Positions 1-12,900 are shown, counted from the stretch's first letter. The stretch is DNA of 64,000 bases from Mortierella alpina (GCA_029449245.1 JANATF010000016.1:186001-250000), one strand, 5' to 3'. Notes: a model not told the origin generated them from the letters alone. Translations and numbers: made by a program.

Positions 1-65
1 TTTCTCGAGGGTGGAGTTAACTCACATGTGGCGATGCTCCCATCTTGTGAACGTTTCATTATTAG

Positions 66-1708
66 AAAATGGACGAGGCCATGGATATGGAGAGTTTTTT
101 GATCGAGCTGGTGGATACTCTGGTAAATCAAGACTTTACACTGCTAGAGTGATCATGACCGGGGCCATATATCCATGGCGCCGCCCCTATTAATCTGTGT
201 GCAACATTCTCTGCGAATAGGAAGCGATCTTGAGTGCTAAGCGCACAGGCAACGACGGAGGCGAACCTGCTGTCTACTTTTCGCAGATCACAGAGCAATT
301 GGATGCCCTTGGCTGGCACAGGGTCATCCATATGAGCCAAGATCTCTCAAAAGTGCAGATAGAACTCTGGTACAGACAGGTGTTGAAAAGAGGAGATGAT
401 ATCCGACCCCTCTCCCGAGGAATACTCGGTCTTTTAAGCATCCACTCATACAAATCGGCTTTTTGTAACTCTAGTGATGCATCTGGAGGCAAGCACCAGT
501 TGACGGTAACATTCCCTCCAGGGTATCCGACTGTGCCTTTGATCATGGAACCATTGGACCTGCCCAAGAGTGATTCTGACCATGGGCTGGCAGACCACGG
601 GTATCTGTCCACAACAACCAGCGCAAAGTCAGGATTTCGACTGGAGTCAGTCATCCAGGAGGCAGAGAAGGTAGATCACATATATCTTGTCACCTCCACG
701 AAGAAGTGATCATGAGAAAGTGCTACTAACGGTGGATGTCAAAATGTACTTTAACAAATAGCAATTGGAGAGATACCGCGAGTTTTGGGATGTGATGAAG
801 GACTTTGATGACAGGACTTGGGTCATTGATCCAGAAAAACCAACAAGAGCAGATCGCATGCGTCGATGTGCGCTAGGTAAAACCCGCACTAAACATCCCA
901 TGATTGATAGGCGCGGTACTTGCACGCACATACTGATACTGTGTGCTTTGACGCTCTCTTCATTCTTCTTTCTTCTCCCTCCTGTAGGAAACCATTGCTC
1001 ACTACAGATAGTGGTTGACCCGCTAGCACCGCGCTCAATGCCCGAAACGCGGTTGTACGGACCCGCGGCCAGCATTGAACCGATGCGGACAAAACTCCAT
1101 CAAAATGCAGGACTTTGGTAAATACCGACCAGTTGATCCTCAGCATCCGCTTTTACTCCGCTCCTTACACGGCCCCATCCTTGTTTTATTCAATGCTTCG
1201 TGTCATAGGGATAGAAGAAAGCTACCGCGCGAAAACCTTGAAACCCTGCTGGAACTGACGAATGGGTTCCCATCGCCTGCGAGTGTGACCAAGGACGAGA
1301 TGAATATTGAGTGCGGTATCTGCTATTCTTTCCGATACGAAGGCCAGGTGCCCGATCAGCTTTGCAGCCACGTCAAATGTCAGCAGCCCTTCCATCGCGT
1401 CTGCCTTTACGAGGTAAAACTATCAGTTTTGAGTACGGAGCAAAAAACGTGCACCAACCGGTCCATCCACCTCACGGTCTCTGTCAACTCACAGATATAT
1501 ATTCGTCTTTATCAATTGATGGTTCCAGTGGCTCCGGTCTGTTCCAACCACTCGTCAAAGCTTCCATACCCTCTTTGGTTCCTGTCCGTACTGCAGCGAG
1601 GTAGGGTATTACAAAACAATTGTTGGTTACATGCAGGTCCTGCCTCTACCAGAACTTCCCTCAGGAGTCGAACATAACCAGAAAATGCCTTCCTGCTTTC
1701 CTTACTGA
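66..1708 (+). CDS. FANCL: FANCL-type E3 ubiquitin ligase (5' partial)
   Basis: Fanconi anaemia RING E3 ligase that monoubiquitinates FANCD2/FANCI in interstrand crosslink repair. Exons by splice signals and phase: 66-122, 221-670, 762-876, 988-1117, 1209-1413, 1529-1708. The exon 1-2 junction gives a stretch that aligns with the end of the ELF domain. Exons 2-4 hold the UBC-RWD (URD) region, with FPPGYP and TWVIDPEKP-like motifs and VDPLAPRSMPE. Exons 5-6 give the C-terminal RING/PHD-like finger with CGICYSF, CSHVKCQQPFHRVCLYE and, after the intron, WLRS..RQSFHTLFGSCPYC, matching the animal FANCL finger spacing. The ATTAG acceptor at 61-65 and stops just upstream indicate that earlier exons, with most of the ELF domain, lie left of the window. 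A possible 36-nt intron at 1602-1637 is too short to be convincing, so the last exon is read through to TGA at 1706-1708. It converges with the Nudix gene. The family identity is very secure; the extreme C-terminus is less so. Confidence 0.93.
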
Positions 1709-1832
1709 TAGACCATTACAACCACAGCACCCAAGACCTAACTGCTTTTCAAGAACAACAATGTTTCTTTCTAATTTCTATGGCGACAACTACTGCCTGT
1801 ACAAACAAAAATAATAAATACATGACATCTTT

Positions 1833-2523
1833 CTATCCACTCTCAGCAAACAACCCGGTCAAGTCATGCTCCTCCACCAACTTTGCCAGAGGTGAGAACA
1901 ATGGCCTATAGGGCCCTTGGGGATCGATCAACTGCGCCTGTGTGATCCATTCCCACTTTTCACACTTCAATGGCTCCATCACCCTGGCTTCACTGCTGCC
2001 CGTGACCTTCGCAGACATAAAGACTGTAATGTAATGCTTCTGGATCGACGACATGATGTTGTTGTTGGCGGTGACGACCTTGACCGTGGATGGTTCCAGA
2101 ACCAGACCAGTCTCTTCGAGCGACTCGCCTGTTTAAAAAAAAAAAGAGATAGATGATTTTTTTTGTGTTGAATTAGAGGGGTGGATCAATTTGGGCAAAG
2201 CACAGCGCACGAGTAGAGCTGGAGAAGGGTGGAGGGAGGAGGGAGGGGACTTACGGATGGCACACTCTTCGAACGTTTCACCAAACTCGAGGTGACCTCC
2301 TGCCAGCTGCCAGGTGTCTAATTTGCAAATAAACAACAGAAGGGTTCCATGTCCATGTCAATTGTCAATTGTCACTCTGCCTAGCAATTCAAACAAAAAA
2401 GCGCAGCGATGTTGTTGATTCGTTACCTGCCCCATGGCTTCCGATTCTCTTTCCGACCAGGACCATGTGGTTGCGCATGATCAGCACACCGAGTCCGACT
2501 TGAACAACTTTTGCAGCACTCAT
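1833..2523 (-). CDS. NUDT15/MTH2-like Nudix hydrolase
   Basis: Nucleotide pyrophosphatase of the Nudix superfamily, predicted to sanitise or hydrolyse (d)NTP derivatives. Three exons read on the minus strand: 2523-2427, 2317-2255, 2128-1833, giving 151 residues. The Nudix box falls at residues 40-62, split across the exon 2/3 junction. The pattern is G40, E46, R54-E55, E58-E59, G61, with the typical NUDT15 run GGHLEFGET at its start. A basic, hydrophobic N-terminal strand (LIMRNHMVLVGKR) precedes it and a conserved WEWI stretch follows near residue 115. The length is close to human NUDT15 (164 residues). The ATG at 2521-2523 is the first start and opens directly into the conserved beta strand. 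Its 3' end faces FANCL across 124 bp. Substrate preference cannot be read from sequence. Confidence 0.92.
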
Positions 2524-3074
2524 CTTGGTTTATATTTTGTTGAAAGGATCTGTGAATGGTCAAATGAGTCCAAATGCGTGCAGTGAAGAAAAATAGGGTT
2601 GGCCTTTTATACTTTCTTTTTGATCATCCAAATTTTGTGCGTACCTGAATTCAAGAAGTAGCCTAGTCTCAAAAAACCCAGCGGGAGCCGTAAAGCACAT
2701 TGGAGCCGATCGATCCACGATGACTCAACAGTACGCCACAAGGTCGCCTCTAACCACTCCACACGCTACCCTCTCCTCCTCCGCAGTGTGCTTCGCAACC
2801 AACGTGTCGATCGAACGCGCGTTTTATTTGAATGTTGATACAATGAGGTGAATGGAAAATGAGCTATACTGGAAGGAAACAAGGCGATCCGAAGACTACA
2901 ACGGGCGGTGCTTGCTCTTTTGTACAAGTGTGGTGGTGGTGGTGATGTGGAGTAGAAATATAACAACAGGATAAGAGGGTAACAAAAATGAAATAGAAAA
3001 GAGGAAAATGCCAAAGGTACAACAAAAAAACAATAATAAAAAAAAAGTGGTGGTAGAAAAGAACAAAAATGCGC
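2524..3074. other. Intergenic: NUDT15-like promoter and 3' flank of the PHD gene
   Basis: This holds the upstream region of the minus-strand Nudix gene and the 3' flank of the minus-strand PHD-finger gene. It contains an A-rich block around 3020-3065 and a short run of GGT repeats near 2930-2945. No supported ORF or RNA gene was seen. Confidence 0.6.
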
Positions 3075-6000
3075 TTATGGTTCCTCCGAGCCCGCTTTGG
3101 TCTTGGCCATCAGGCGCTCATGGAACCCGTCCATCTCTTTGCCGATATCCAGCTCCAGATGAGACACAATGGCATCGTCTCCCCGGGGAACATCATCATC
3201 GCCCAGGGTGCCCTTACTGCTCTGACTTTCGGTGATGACCGCCTCGCCCGACCCATGATGATGGACTCTTCCACTAGCGCTAGTAGCACTGAAAAGTGGC
3301 GAGTGCAGAGGTGTGGGACAGGCCGAGGACGGCAGCTGATTCGAATCTGTCATAAGATCCTCCAGTCCTGCCGCCCGACCGCTACCTTCAGAACTGTGCC
3401 CATTCTTTGATGAAGCCATCCCGTTACTGGCGAGTTCGCCCAAGCCGATCCCAAGTCCTGTGTGAAGATCCATGTGCAGGTCTGACGACGGCCCCGTGGA
3501 CAATTGCTGGCTTATGGACTGTCGATGGCCAGAGGCGCGGTGTCCTGCTCCAAGGACATCAGTTGTGCTGCTCCCAGCTCGTTTTCTTCTACGCATAGGG
3601 TTCGTCCCAGACACCAAGGGTCTTTCCAAAGACCCAAAACTAGACTGTGTGCGATGAAGCGGCCCCGATCCGTGTGAATGGCGTCCTTCATTGCTGCCAA
3701 GCCCATCCAGGAGCATCCCAACATGGGCACCGGACGGTGGTTGCGAAACAGACGTCGCCCGTTGACGATGTTGCCTGCTCTTCAATAACCGATCCTGCAT
3801 GATAGCTTCCTTACGTTGAAGTCCCAACATGAAATCAGCGGCGTTGGATGAGGTGCGTTGTCTTCGAACACCCAGGGATCTCTTTTGAGGCCGATGAGAT
3901 TCTTGAAGCAGCAACTGCTGCTGCTGTTGATGATCTGCCAACAACGTCGCGGGCATGCTGACGTTGCCAAACTTGAGTGCGCTCTGCAATCCAACATAGG
4001 ACGAGCTCGGTCGACGGCTCTTCCTGAATGTCCCGATCGGTACACGTTCCCATCGATTCAGGTCCTTGAGTATCGACTGCGACATCTCGCTGTCTACGTC
4101 GCCGGCACCAGCTCCCGCTCGATCCGGAGAGGGTGATCTTGAAGAGGAACGGCCATATAGTGCAGAAGTGTCTAATAGGTCGTCCATTGGGAGCACTCCA
4201 GAATCTGATTGCTTCACTTCCTTGCCCTTGATGTTGGACTTGCGATGCCGCTGGTGCTTAGCCATCGTAGGGCTAGGGGGGATGATCCGTGCAGCAGGGT
4301 CGACAAATGGCATGTTGACTTTGGAAAGATCAAACCCGGCCAAAGTCGATGCACCACTGCTCTCACCCGTGCTGAATGAAGACATGGACGCAACAGAAGC
4401 CGAGGTCGATGCGGGTGAATAAGTAGAGGAGGAGAGAGAGCCGATCAAATGAGCTGCATCCATTGGAGTCCCTTGTGAGAGAGATACGACACTGTTCTTT
4501 GTCACACCCTTGGTGCCCACAGTAGATAAACGCCGACGCTTGCCTTGGCCAACTACAGTCTGCTTCATATTACACAACGTTGCAGATAGGATGCTGTTAG
4601 ATATCATGGCAGTAAAAAAAAACACGAAACCGTCAGCAATGCTCACAAGCCTTACCTCCTTCACCTTGGCATCGTCGCCCTTTCTCTTCTTGAACTCGGA
4701 ACTGTGCATGTTTGGCGAAGCATCGTCAGTCGTGTCGCCACTGGTTGGATCCTCTGGGACTGGGGTAGTGATATTGGCAACGCCCCCCAAGGCGCGCTGG
4801 GCTGCTTCCTTGAACACACTAGGTGCTCCATGTTGAAGACGTGTCTGGCTCAACAGCGCAAACTGGGTCTCCGCCGCATGAGCCTTCGCAAACGGACTGA
4901 GGCCGGACAAACTCTCGCCGGGCGCGAGCTTTGGCAGGATGGGCTGAACGGGCCGCCCACCAATGGTCGGCACAGCAGCGATCGACGATAATGGCTTATA
5001 GGACGCGCTATTAGGAAGCGTTTGCACCTTCCCAGTCGAACTCTGGCCCTTCAGGTAAGTAGCCAACTTGGGGACCTTTGTCGAAAGTGATGGAGTGTGC
5101 TGAGGTTGCAGAGTCGACGCAGCGTTGGAGGTGCCAGAAGGCGATTCTCCAACGGCTCTCTCAGGCGGACTCGGGGTGTTGGCAGGCGTGGGGATAATGG
5201 CTAGCGTGTTGGGTGTCGTGGGCGCTGAAGCAACCCATGTCAAGACTGAGGTGTCGGCTGTTGTGGATGGTGTCGAGCCTGAAGAGACGCTGCTCTGGGT
5301 GTCATCTAGGTCGCCAGGGATTTTCAGGCCTACGATGTGCTGTGGTGTCGAGTGATCCTGGAGGTTGATCGAAAGGCCATCTTCAGTTGTGGACTGTGTG
5401 GTAAACAAGGACGCGTCCTGGCTCTGTCCCGACATACTCTCAGCCATACTACTGGCGAGACTGCTTGCAAGAGAAGCAGCAAGCTGTTCTGACACTGCAT
5501 CCAGATCGGGTACATGCACATCAAACTGGGGTAGCAGATCCGAGGACAGTAGATCAGACACTGGCGAGCCATGCTCTGCGTGCCGCTGAAAGTGCTCAGT
5601 CGAAGAGTTCTGGATGTGCAGCATCTCGCCTTGATGCATCTGGTCGCCTGGGAGTAGCTGCTCCTGCTGCTGTCGGTGAATTTCCGCGTAGTGCTGGAGC
5701 AGCAGCAGTTGCTCCTGCTGCTCGGGCGGAATCATCATCAGTGCCTGCATGTCCGACTGAACGCCCGTCAATTGCTCGAGAACCTCCATGTCGTCCATGT
5801 CCTCGTAGTCGTCCTCGTAATACTCATCATCATAGAACTCATCCGGGTAACCATACTCGTCCTCGTCGGGCGCTAGGTCGTATCCATCATCCTCGTCATC
5901 TGAGCTTTCAAATGGGTTTCGCCCGGGGTCCGAGTCCTCCTCACTGAACACATCATGAAGGCCGTGTGCCTTGGCCAAGAACAGGCGTTCCTGCTCCTCC

Positions 6001-9000
6001 AGCCGCAAAAGCTCCTCGTCATCGATCAAGTCCTCAGAGCCTTCATGCTCGTACTCGTACTGCTCCTCGTCTGGATCCGTCAGATCACGCAGGAAGACTT
6101 CAACCTCGGAATCGCTTGCCGAATTACTCGAGTCGGAGCTATTGCTGGTGATAGAGTTGATCGAGGAGTCCGAATCCACCAAAGATTCATCCTGTTCCTC
6201 CAATTCAGAGTAGTGAAACTCTCGTGGACCACTGCTGGTGCTTGTGTCATCCTCCTCGTCGCTGCTACTAAAGTCTAGACCATCGTCCGAGAGATCATCC
6301 AAATCCTCGCTAGGTATGTCGCTCAGATCACCGCTCAGCTCATCACTCAAGTCGCCGTCGCCAAAGATGTCGTCGTCGTCGTCGTCGCTCAGATCGACTA
6401 AACGGTTGGCGTTTGTCGAAGGTGGTCCAGAGACGACGCCACTGTCTTCGTTGTCGCTCTCGATGGCATGAAGTGCTGCTACATCCTCCGCCACGTCAGG
6501 ATCGTAGGCAATGAACGGGAACTCGGGTCTAGACATGTTCTTGACAGGGGCTTGGGCATCTTTCTTTGGTCCACGCTTCAATGGCTGTGCCGACACTGCT
6601 GCCTTTCTGGAGGCGATGACAGCGGGAGTGTAGAGTGCCTCCTCATCCTGTAGGCTGATCACCAGAGGATCCTTGTGCTTCCTGGGTCGCCCGGGTCCTC
6701 GCTTTTTGACCACGACAGGACCCTCCGCGGCTGTCCTGGTGCGCTCGTCGGGAGGAAGGGATGATTCCTGATGCTGTCGAATGGACGCTGCAGTCAGGAT
6801 GACATGGGGCTGAGACCACCTTTTTCCAGCGGCAGGCCTACTGCTCGAGTCCGAATGTGAGGTGCCTCGCTGGTCTGTCCAGCGTGTCCGATCCGACTTG
6901 ACATCTCCTCGATCCGTTGACTCGTCTTCTTCAAAATCACTGAGGGTGCTGGAAGAGCTCAATGAGAGAATGTCATCTCCTTCCTCCTCACGCTCATCAT
7001 CGCTGTCGCTAGCATATCTAACACGAGGCCTTTGCGTCGAACCCGAGCTCTCCGGGGCCATCCGCGAGTAATGATCCCGTCTTCGACCCCTATTCTCCAA
7101 ATCGCCACCGTCCTCGCTGTAAATGTCAGACATCTCTGATCCTGAGCTCTGTATCGACTGTTGGTACAAGTGCAACGCTGCTTTCCCGCCCTTCAAGCTC
7201 TTGCCACGGCGCTGCAGAGCCTCATTTCGCTTGCTGGTGTGCAACAGGTACGGTGCCTTTCCTATCCCCTTGCCGCTCCTCCTAAGGATGGAGGGCCGCC
7301 TTTGGCTCGTTGGCGTTGACATGGGGTTCTTGTGAGAGGTCCGGAACGAGTCATCCTCTGAGGTGGTGCCTTTAGCATTGGTGGTGTCGACGACCGTGAT
7401 GGTAGAGCTCTCAATAGAGGGATGGTGCTCATCAAGTCCTGGATCTGCGGAGCCTGTTCCTGAAACGATGTTGGGTTGGAATGGAACCTTGATCGCGCTG
7501 AAAGTGTGCTCATCATCGCCACTCGGTGCCGCAGCAGTGACGGTAAGAACTGCTGCCTCCATGCTGCTGTCCGCGTTGGTGTTACAGGTACATTGAAAAT
7601 CGCACACTGGACACACTTCCTCGTCCTCTTCATCGTCGGGCATCATGGGTGCGCTTCGGATAGGAGGGGTGGTACGAGCTAGAAATGGGAGTTTTGAAGA
7701 ACATGAAGCCGTGAAGAGTGAGTGCCTTGCAAGCTGAAAACAACATCGTTATAACGGTCGTCGGTTGGGCAAAAGCTATGTTATGTTACCTTGAGGAGCA
7801 GAGGCGTTCACTCCACCAGTGACGGGCGGCGAAGGCATTTGTGAGGATGCTTCGTAGCCTGCAGGCGGTATACTGTCCCCACCTTGCTGAGCATCCAGAC
7901 CCCTCTGCACAGACACGCTGTTGGATTCCACGGCAACTTGCATTCCCAGAGAGACTGGTGGGATCTGTGTTTGCTCAAAAGCCGCTGTCGATTGTTGATT
8001 TGTTGATACTACGCCCCCGGCGGAGGACTGGTCAAGAGTAAAGTGGACGGGATCTGTATGGAGAGAGTATGCAGACCCCAGAGCAGATGACGCAGGTTGC
8101 AAGGAGTGGACGAGGGTGACTGGATCAACTGCAGACGTCTTCTTTCGTCCACGCTTGTCGCTGCTTTTCCTGCTCGGATCCTTTGTCTTGACTGGCTTGG
8201 GCGGTTCCTCTGTGGCCACTCCCAACATTTTCCTGATCCGCTGGCAAGTCTCGCAATAGTAGTGGTTGCTCTTTTTGGCCTCTTGCGGCTTCATGCCAAT
8301 ACAGCGACCATGGAACCACTCTATCGCCAGGAACAAAAAGCAATGTAAAGAAAAAAAGTCAGATCTTGGAAAATCTTGCGGGTCCGTGCGTCTGTCTCCT
8401 TTTTTTTCGTGCCAGCAAAAAACGCTTCGGCCTGCCTACCTTCACAGCGATCGCACGCGATCATAAACTCGATACCATCGTAAGGCCCACGACAGATGCA
8501 GTAGACATCCTTGGAGACTGACTTTGGTCGGCCCACCTTCCTGGCGCCGGGCTTTTTCTCTTTGGCGCTGGTTCCTCCTGCTGCCTTTTTGGACGTTGGC
8601 TTTGGACGATCCGCTGAGAGCTCCTTCTTTTCCCGATCCAGGCTGACAGGCTGCAGCTGTTGTGTTGCGGGTGCGTTGACGTGAGATGATGAGGTAGTGG
8701 GCGTCGCGGCCTTTGTTCGTTGAGTGAGACTATTGTCAAGTCCCTCGGGGGGTGGCGAAGAGGATGTAAAGTCAATCACCGTAGGGCCAGAGCCTCCGTA
8801 CTTGCGGGATCCATGGCCGGCCAGTGAACCCCTGCCTCGGCCACGACCTCTTCCGCGGGCTGCAGCAGGTGCGTGAGGTTGCTGATGTGGCCTTGAAGCC
8901 GCTGAGAGCGGGTGAGCCACCGTCCCTTCCGTGATCTCCTGGTGAGAGTACACGGGCTGTGATGCCGAGAGCGAGATGGGCGCGTTGCTGCTTAGTTTTG

Positions 9001-9352
9001 CTGCAGGGTTCTTTGGCTTGCGCGCTTTGGGTCTGGCGGTTGGGTATTGATTGCTGGCGAGGATGTGCTGCGGAGGGCGTTTGCCCTGTCCCCCGTTGCC
9101 GTCGTCATCCTGATCAGATGAGTCCTCGTCCGCGGACGACTGCGAGGCTGAGTCTGAAGCCGAGGAAGACGGGGACTTTGAGAGACCGCGCTTGATGCGG
9201 GCGGGTGGGCGTGAAGAAGAAAACGACGAAGAAGAAGAGTTGGGAGGCAGGTGCGGTGCTTGTTGGGTGTCTGCCTCGGACCCACTCGAGTTATCGGAGG
9301 ACAAGGACGAGGCGTCGGAGAGGTCGGAGGATGCCGATTCTGAATCCAACAT
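3075..9352 (-). CDS. Large acidic PHD-finger / AT-hook protein
   Basis: Predicted nuclear chromatin-reader protein of about 1983 residues. Exons: 9352-8440, 8320-7790, 7678-4656, 4559-3075, phases consistent throughout. A Cys4-His-Cys3 PHD finger spans the exon 1/2 junction at about residues 283-335 (YCICRG, MIACDRCEEWFHGRC, YYCETC), closest in style to CXXC1/Spp1-type fingers. A GRP core (KVGRPK) lies near residue 270 and a full AT-hook (KKRGPGRPRK) near residue 810. Exon 3 opens with an acidic segment and a second Cys cluster (VCPVCDFQCTC) that I do not recognise. It continues with long Asp/Glu/Ser tracts and then Ser/Thr/Pro/Gln-rich disordered sequence to the C-terminus. The 96-nt intron at 4560-4655 is in frame and stopless, so retention would add 32 residues. 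The start is the first ATG of the open frame. No enzymatic domain is visible. It may belong to a histone-modifying complex, but that is inference. Confidence 0.85.
4560..4655 (-). other. Probable in-frame, stopless 96-nt intron
   Basis: It has a donor GTAAGG at 4655, a branch-like TCTAAC and the acceptor CAG at 4560. Hydrophobic, low-similarity translation across it contrasts with the charged flanks, supporting an intron. An alternative acceptor (TAG) lies 6 nt further on. Confidence 0.7.
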
Positions 9353-9955
9353 CCTTTTGCCGACGGAGCTGCGAGGGTGGGAATGGTGGGCGCAACGGGA
9401 GTTCTACAGCGCGACGTGGAGAGAGAGACACACAGGGCCATGTGAGGACAATGAGCACAGAGAGCGCAGCGAGCAATTGGACGAGGACATGGGTGTGGAC
9501 GGACGACATACCTTTGAAGGGAGGAATGTGGAAAGTCAAAAAGAGCCTCTGCAGACAACCACGAAAGAGAGAGCGAGAACAAACGAATGGGTGAGGAATG
9601 CGCGATTAGTGTGGACGGTGGATGGCGAGGAGGATAAGGAGGTCGGAGGAGGAGTGGCGTGTGCGAGGAAGTGGTTCTTGCTCAACGAACAAGGACAAGG
9701 GATGCCATCGTGTGGGTGTGTGGGGGAATGGAATGAATGGGTTCAAGGAAAAAACAATGGGACTAGGGGATAAAAAAAAAAAAGAAAAAAAATGCAACAG
9801 TCAACAACAGTCACTCGCAGACACTCTTGATGGGAACCCGATCTTGTAGTTGTAAGAGAATGAGAATGATATGTGGTGTGATTGGAAATGCTTGAAATAA
9901 AGAATACTACAGTAGTGAGGAAAGAATAGAAGAAACACGGCTCTATAATATGCCC
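9353..9955. promoter_or_regulatory. Intergenic between RRP12 3' end and PHD gene start
   Basis: About 600 bp lies between two minus-strand genes. The part nearest 9352 is pyrimidine-rich on the minus strand, as seen upstream of other genes here, and is the likely promoter and 5' UTR of the PHD gene. An A-run at 9772-9792 lies near the RRP12 3' side. Open frames on both strands look like composition artefacts. Confidence 0.5.
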
Positions 9956-12900
9956 TTACGAGCGTCGGCCAGGCTTGCCCTGCTTGCGCTTCTCGGCCTT
10001 GCTCTTGTTCGTCAGGCTCAGGCCCTCCTTGGCGCCCTTGCGAAGCGACGTCAATGGCACATACGCATATGGGTCCACACGGCCCTTCTTTTTCACATCG
10101 CCGCCCGCCTTCTTGGCCTTGAAGTCCTGTCCAAGACCCTTGGCCGACCGCTGCTCCTTGCCGCCAGCCTTGTTGTTGTTGCGGATCGGTCCTGCTCCGC
10201 CAGCCTGCTCCATCTCCGTGTCACCATCCTTGCCCACAACACCACGCTTGTTGGTCTTGTTGAACTTGATCTTGCCGCCCTGTCCACGCGTGAAGCCGTC
10301 CATCGACTGGAGCGACTCGAGGTAGTTGTTCTCGGCCTGGTCCAGCTCCATCTGCTCCTCACCAACCTCGGCATCCTCGCCACCCTCACCGCCTTCGTTC
10401 TCAGAGTCGCTCTCCTCAATCATGAGCTTGCCATCCGACGACGTCTTGAACGACGACGACAGATCCTTCAGCTTGCGTGCAGTCTGTGTGCTGGGGTGCG
10501 ATGCTGTCACGCGCGACACCACCGTCCGGTCCAAAAAGTCCACAGGCGTATCGCCATCCTCCTTGATCCAGGCATCCGCTCCTTGCTTCTTCTTGTTGGA
10601 CTTTTTCTGCGCACTCTTGCCCTCCTGGCCACCTTCCTCCTCCTCGTCATCGTCACTGAGATCACTCTCACTGCCATACAGTGCATCCTCATACGCACTT
10701 CCGAACGTCGTCTGCATGTACAATGGCTTGTTCGACTTCTTGCTGGTGTCCTCCTCACCCTCCTCTGCCTCCTCCTCATCCATGTCCATGCCGGCAGAGC
10801 CTCCATTCTTCTTGTTGCGCTTGGCACGTTCACGACGCTTCTTGATGTTGACCAACAGCTTCTTGTCGGCCTCGGGCACATAGGCCACCACATCATCGTA
10901 TCCGAATCGGCGCACCAAACGCTCCAAGATGTGACGGACCTTGACCTTGAAATGGCCCTTGTGCTCATGCGACCAACGGATCATGCCACTCACAATCTCG
11001 GGCAAGTGTCCCCGAACCACCTCCACATCCAGACTGACCGTCGTGACCTTGATGAATCCAAGCGCAGACTTGACAATCTCGCGGTTGGAAGAGTTGACAA
11101 ACAAATGCATCGTTCCCACCATCTCGGACACCATCGATGCCTCCAAGTCCTTGTGGAACTCAAACAAGAGTCGCGAGAGCGATGTGATCGCTGCAGACAC
11201 CATGTGTGGGGTCGTACCGGCCAAACCAGCCGTCACCATCGTAAAGTATTCGCTGATCGACGCTGCAGTCTCGGTCGCACCTCCCTCCATATCTCCAACG
11301 CGCTCGGCCGAGATCACTCCTCCGGCCTTCATCTTGTGGCCCATCGCAACAAGAAGCGCATAAGCAACATCGCGCGTCTTCTCGTTGACCTCCTTGGTCG
11401 CAACCACGACCTCGGACAGGATCGACGGCACAAAGTACAAGTCTGTGGGCTCCAACAGTGAAATCACCTGGCCAATCAATGACAGACGAGCCCGCTTGGC
11501 GGTTGCAGTCGCAGCGGCAGTCGTGTCGAGAATGTTGCGCATCAGCTCCTCCAAGTTCGACTTCAACACCACACGCCCAGTCTCGGTCTCGGCCATCGAG
11601 TTGACAATCTTGTATGCCTTCTTCTGCAACGCACCATCCGCATCGTTCGCAAAGAGCGAGGCAACAACAGAGTACAGGTTGGCCATGCTCTGTGCGTCCA
11701 CATAAGGGACCATAATGTCGGCAAGGTCCATCAAGTTGTGGGACGCGGGGGGTGCATCCGACTGCTGAGGCTGGACCGTGGTCAGGGCTCCGTTCAACTG
11801 AATGAGAAGGGCCGAGAACGTCTCCTGCAAATCCTTGGGCGTCGAGATGCTAAGGTACATGCGCATCACCTCCAGCAAGTATCCACGGAACTGGGGCAGC
11901 GTGGCCTGGAAAATGTTGAAAAAGACCATGAGGTAAGGCCGCGAGTACTGCTGCAAGAGCTCAATGTTGCGCGCCGCCTCCTCCTTGGTGATCAGGTACT
12001 TGCGCTCCAGGATCTCATCGCTGTCCGAGCTGGCAACAATAGCCTGGTTGCGGACCACCAAGCTGGTCAGAGCCTGGCAGAGGACGGGTCGCAGATCGGG
12101 AACAGAGTAAAGGACATTGCTGAATCGCTCTGCAATCTCCTTGGTGAACGCCATCTCCATATCGACGGGCAGGTCGCAGAATCCGTTGACAAGGCTCCAG
12201 ACCTGGCCAATCAAAGTCTCGTAGACCTTCTTCATCATTCCGTTCTCCCGGCACTCCTGAGCCTTCTCGTTGAGGCGATCGGCCAGGGGGATCAAGGTGG
12301 TGGCAAAGTACTCCAGCTCGGTGTTGGTCACAGAGCTCTTGAGCAAGGGCAAGAGCCAAGCACGGCCACGCTTGCGCTCCTCAGGGTTGTCAATGTTCAA
12401 GGGCAGGGTGTCCAAAAAGATGCGGGGTCCGACCGTGCTGATGGCAGTCGACAACACAACGTCCAAGTGTGCCTTTTGCGTAAAGGCGGGCGTGAAGCGG
12501 AGCTCATCAATGATGGGGAGGAACGACACCAGCAATGGGTTGGCGGCGTGGTTCAGACGCTCAAACAGGGTCTTGAGAATGTCCAAAACACCCAGCCACG
12601 AGCTCTGGTAACGAATGTCGAATCCGCCCTTGATCGTGATAGAGATGGTGTCAATGACGTTTCTCTTCTTCTTGCCCTCAGGCTGCTGTCCGCGGTTACG
12701 CTTCATCTCCTGCACGGCAATGTCAATCATATCATCCGTGATGGAATGGCGAATGAGGTGGTTCAGGCACTCGACTGTCGAGTTGTGGACAGAGACTGGG
12801 TTGGAAGAGTCCAGGTTGGGGAAGATGACCTTGAAGAGCTGGGCGAGGGGCACAACAGCCTCCTGAGGAATCTGGGCGACATGGCCGCCTGCTCTCATCA

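Noticed and set aside
1602-1637. 36-nt GT...AG segment near the end of FANCL
   Set aside because: Too short for a spliceosomal intron here (others are 90 nt or more) and in frame without a stop, so it is read as coding.
5465-5947. 160-residue plus-strand frame inside the PHD gene
   Set aside because: Antisense shadow of the acidic coding tract. The His/Arg-rich composition is the complement of Asp/Glu codons.
9980-10005. GCTTCTCGGCCTT, similar to the 5' end of U2 snRNA
   Set aside because: It lies inside the conserved C-terminal coding sequence of RRP12 (KAEKRKQ region) and the similarity stops after about 13 nt.
9950-11461. 503-residue open frame on the plus strand
   Set aside because: It is antisense to the RRP12 last exon. 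The Leu/Arg-rich translation mirrors the coding strand and has no domain.
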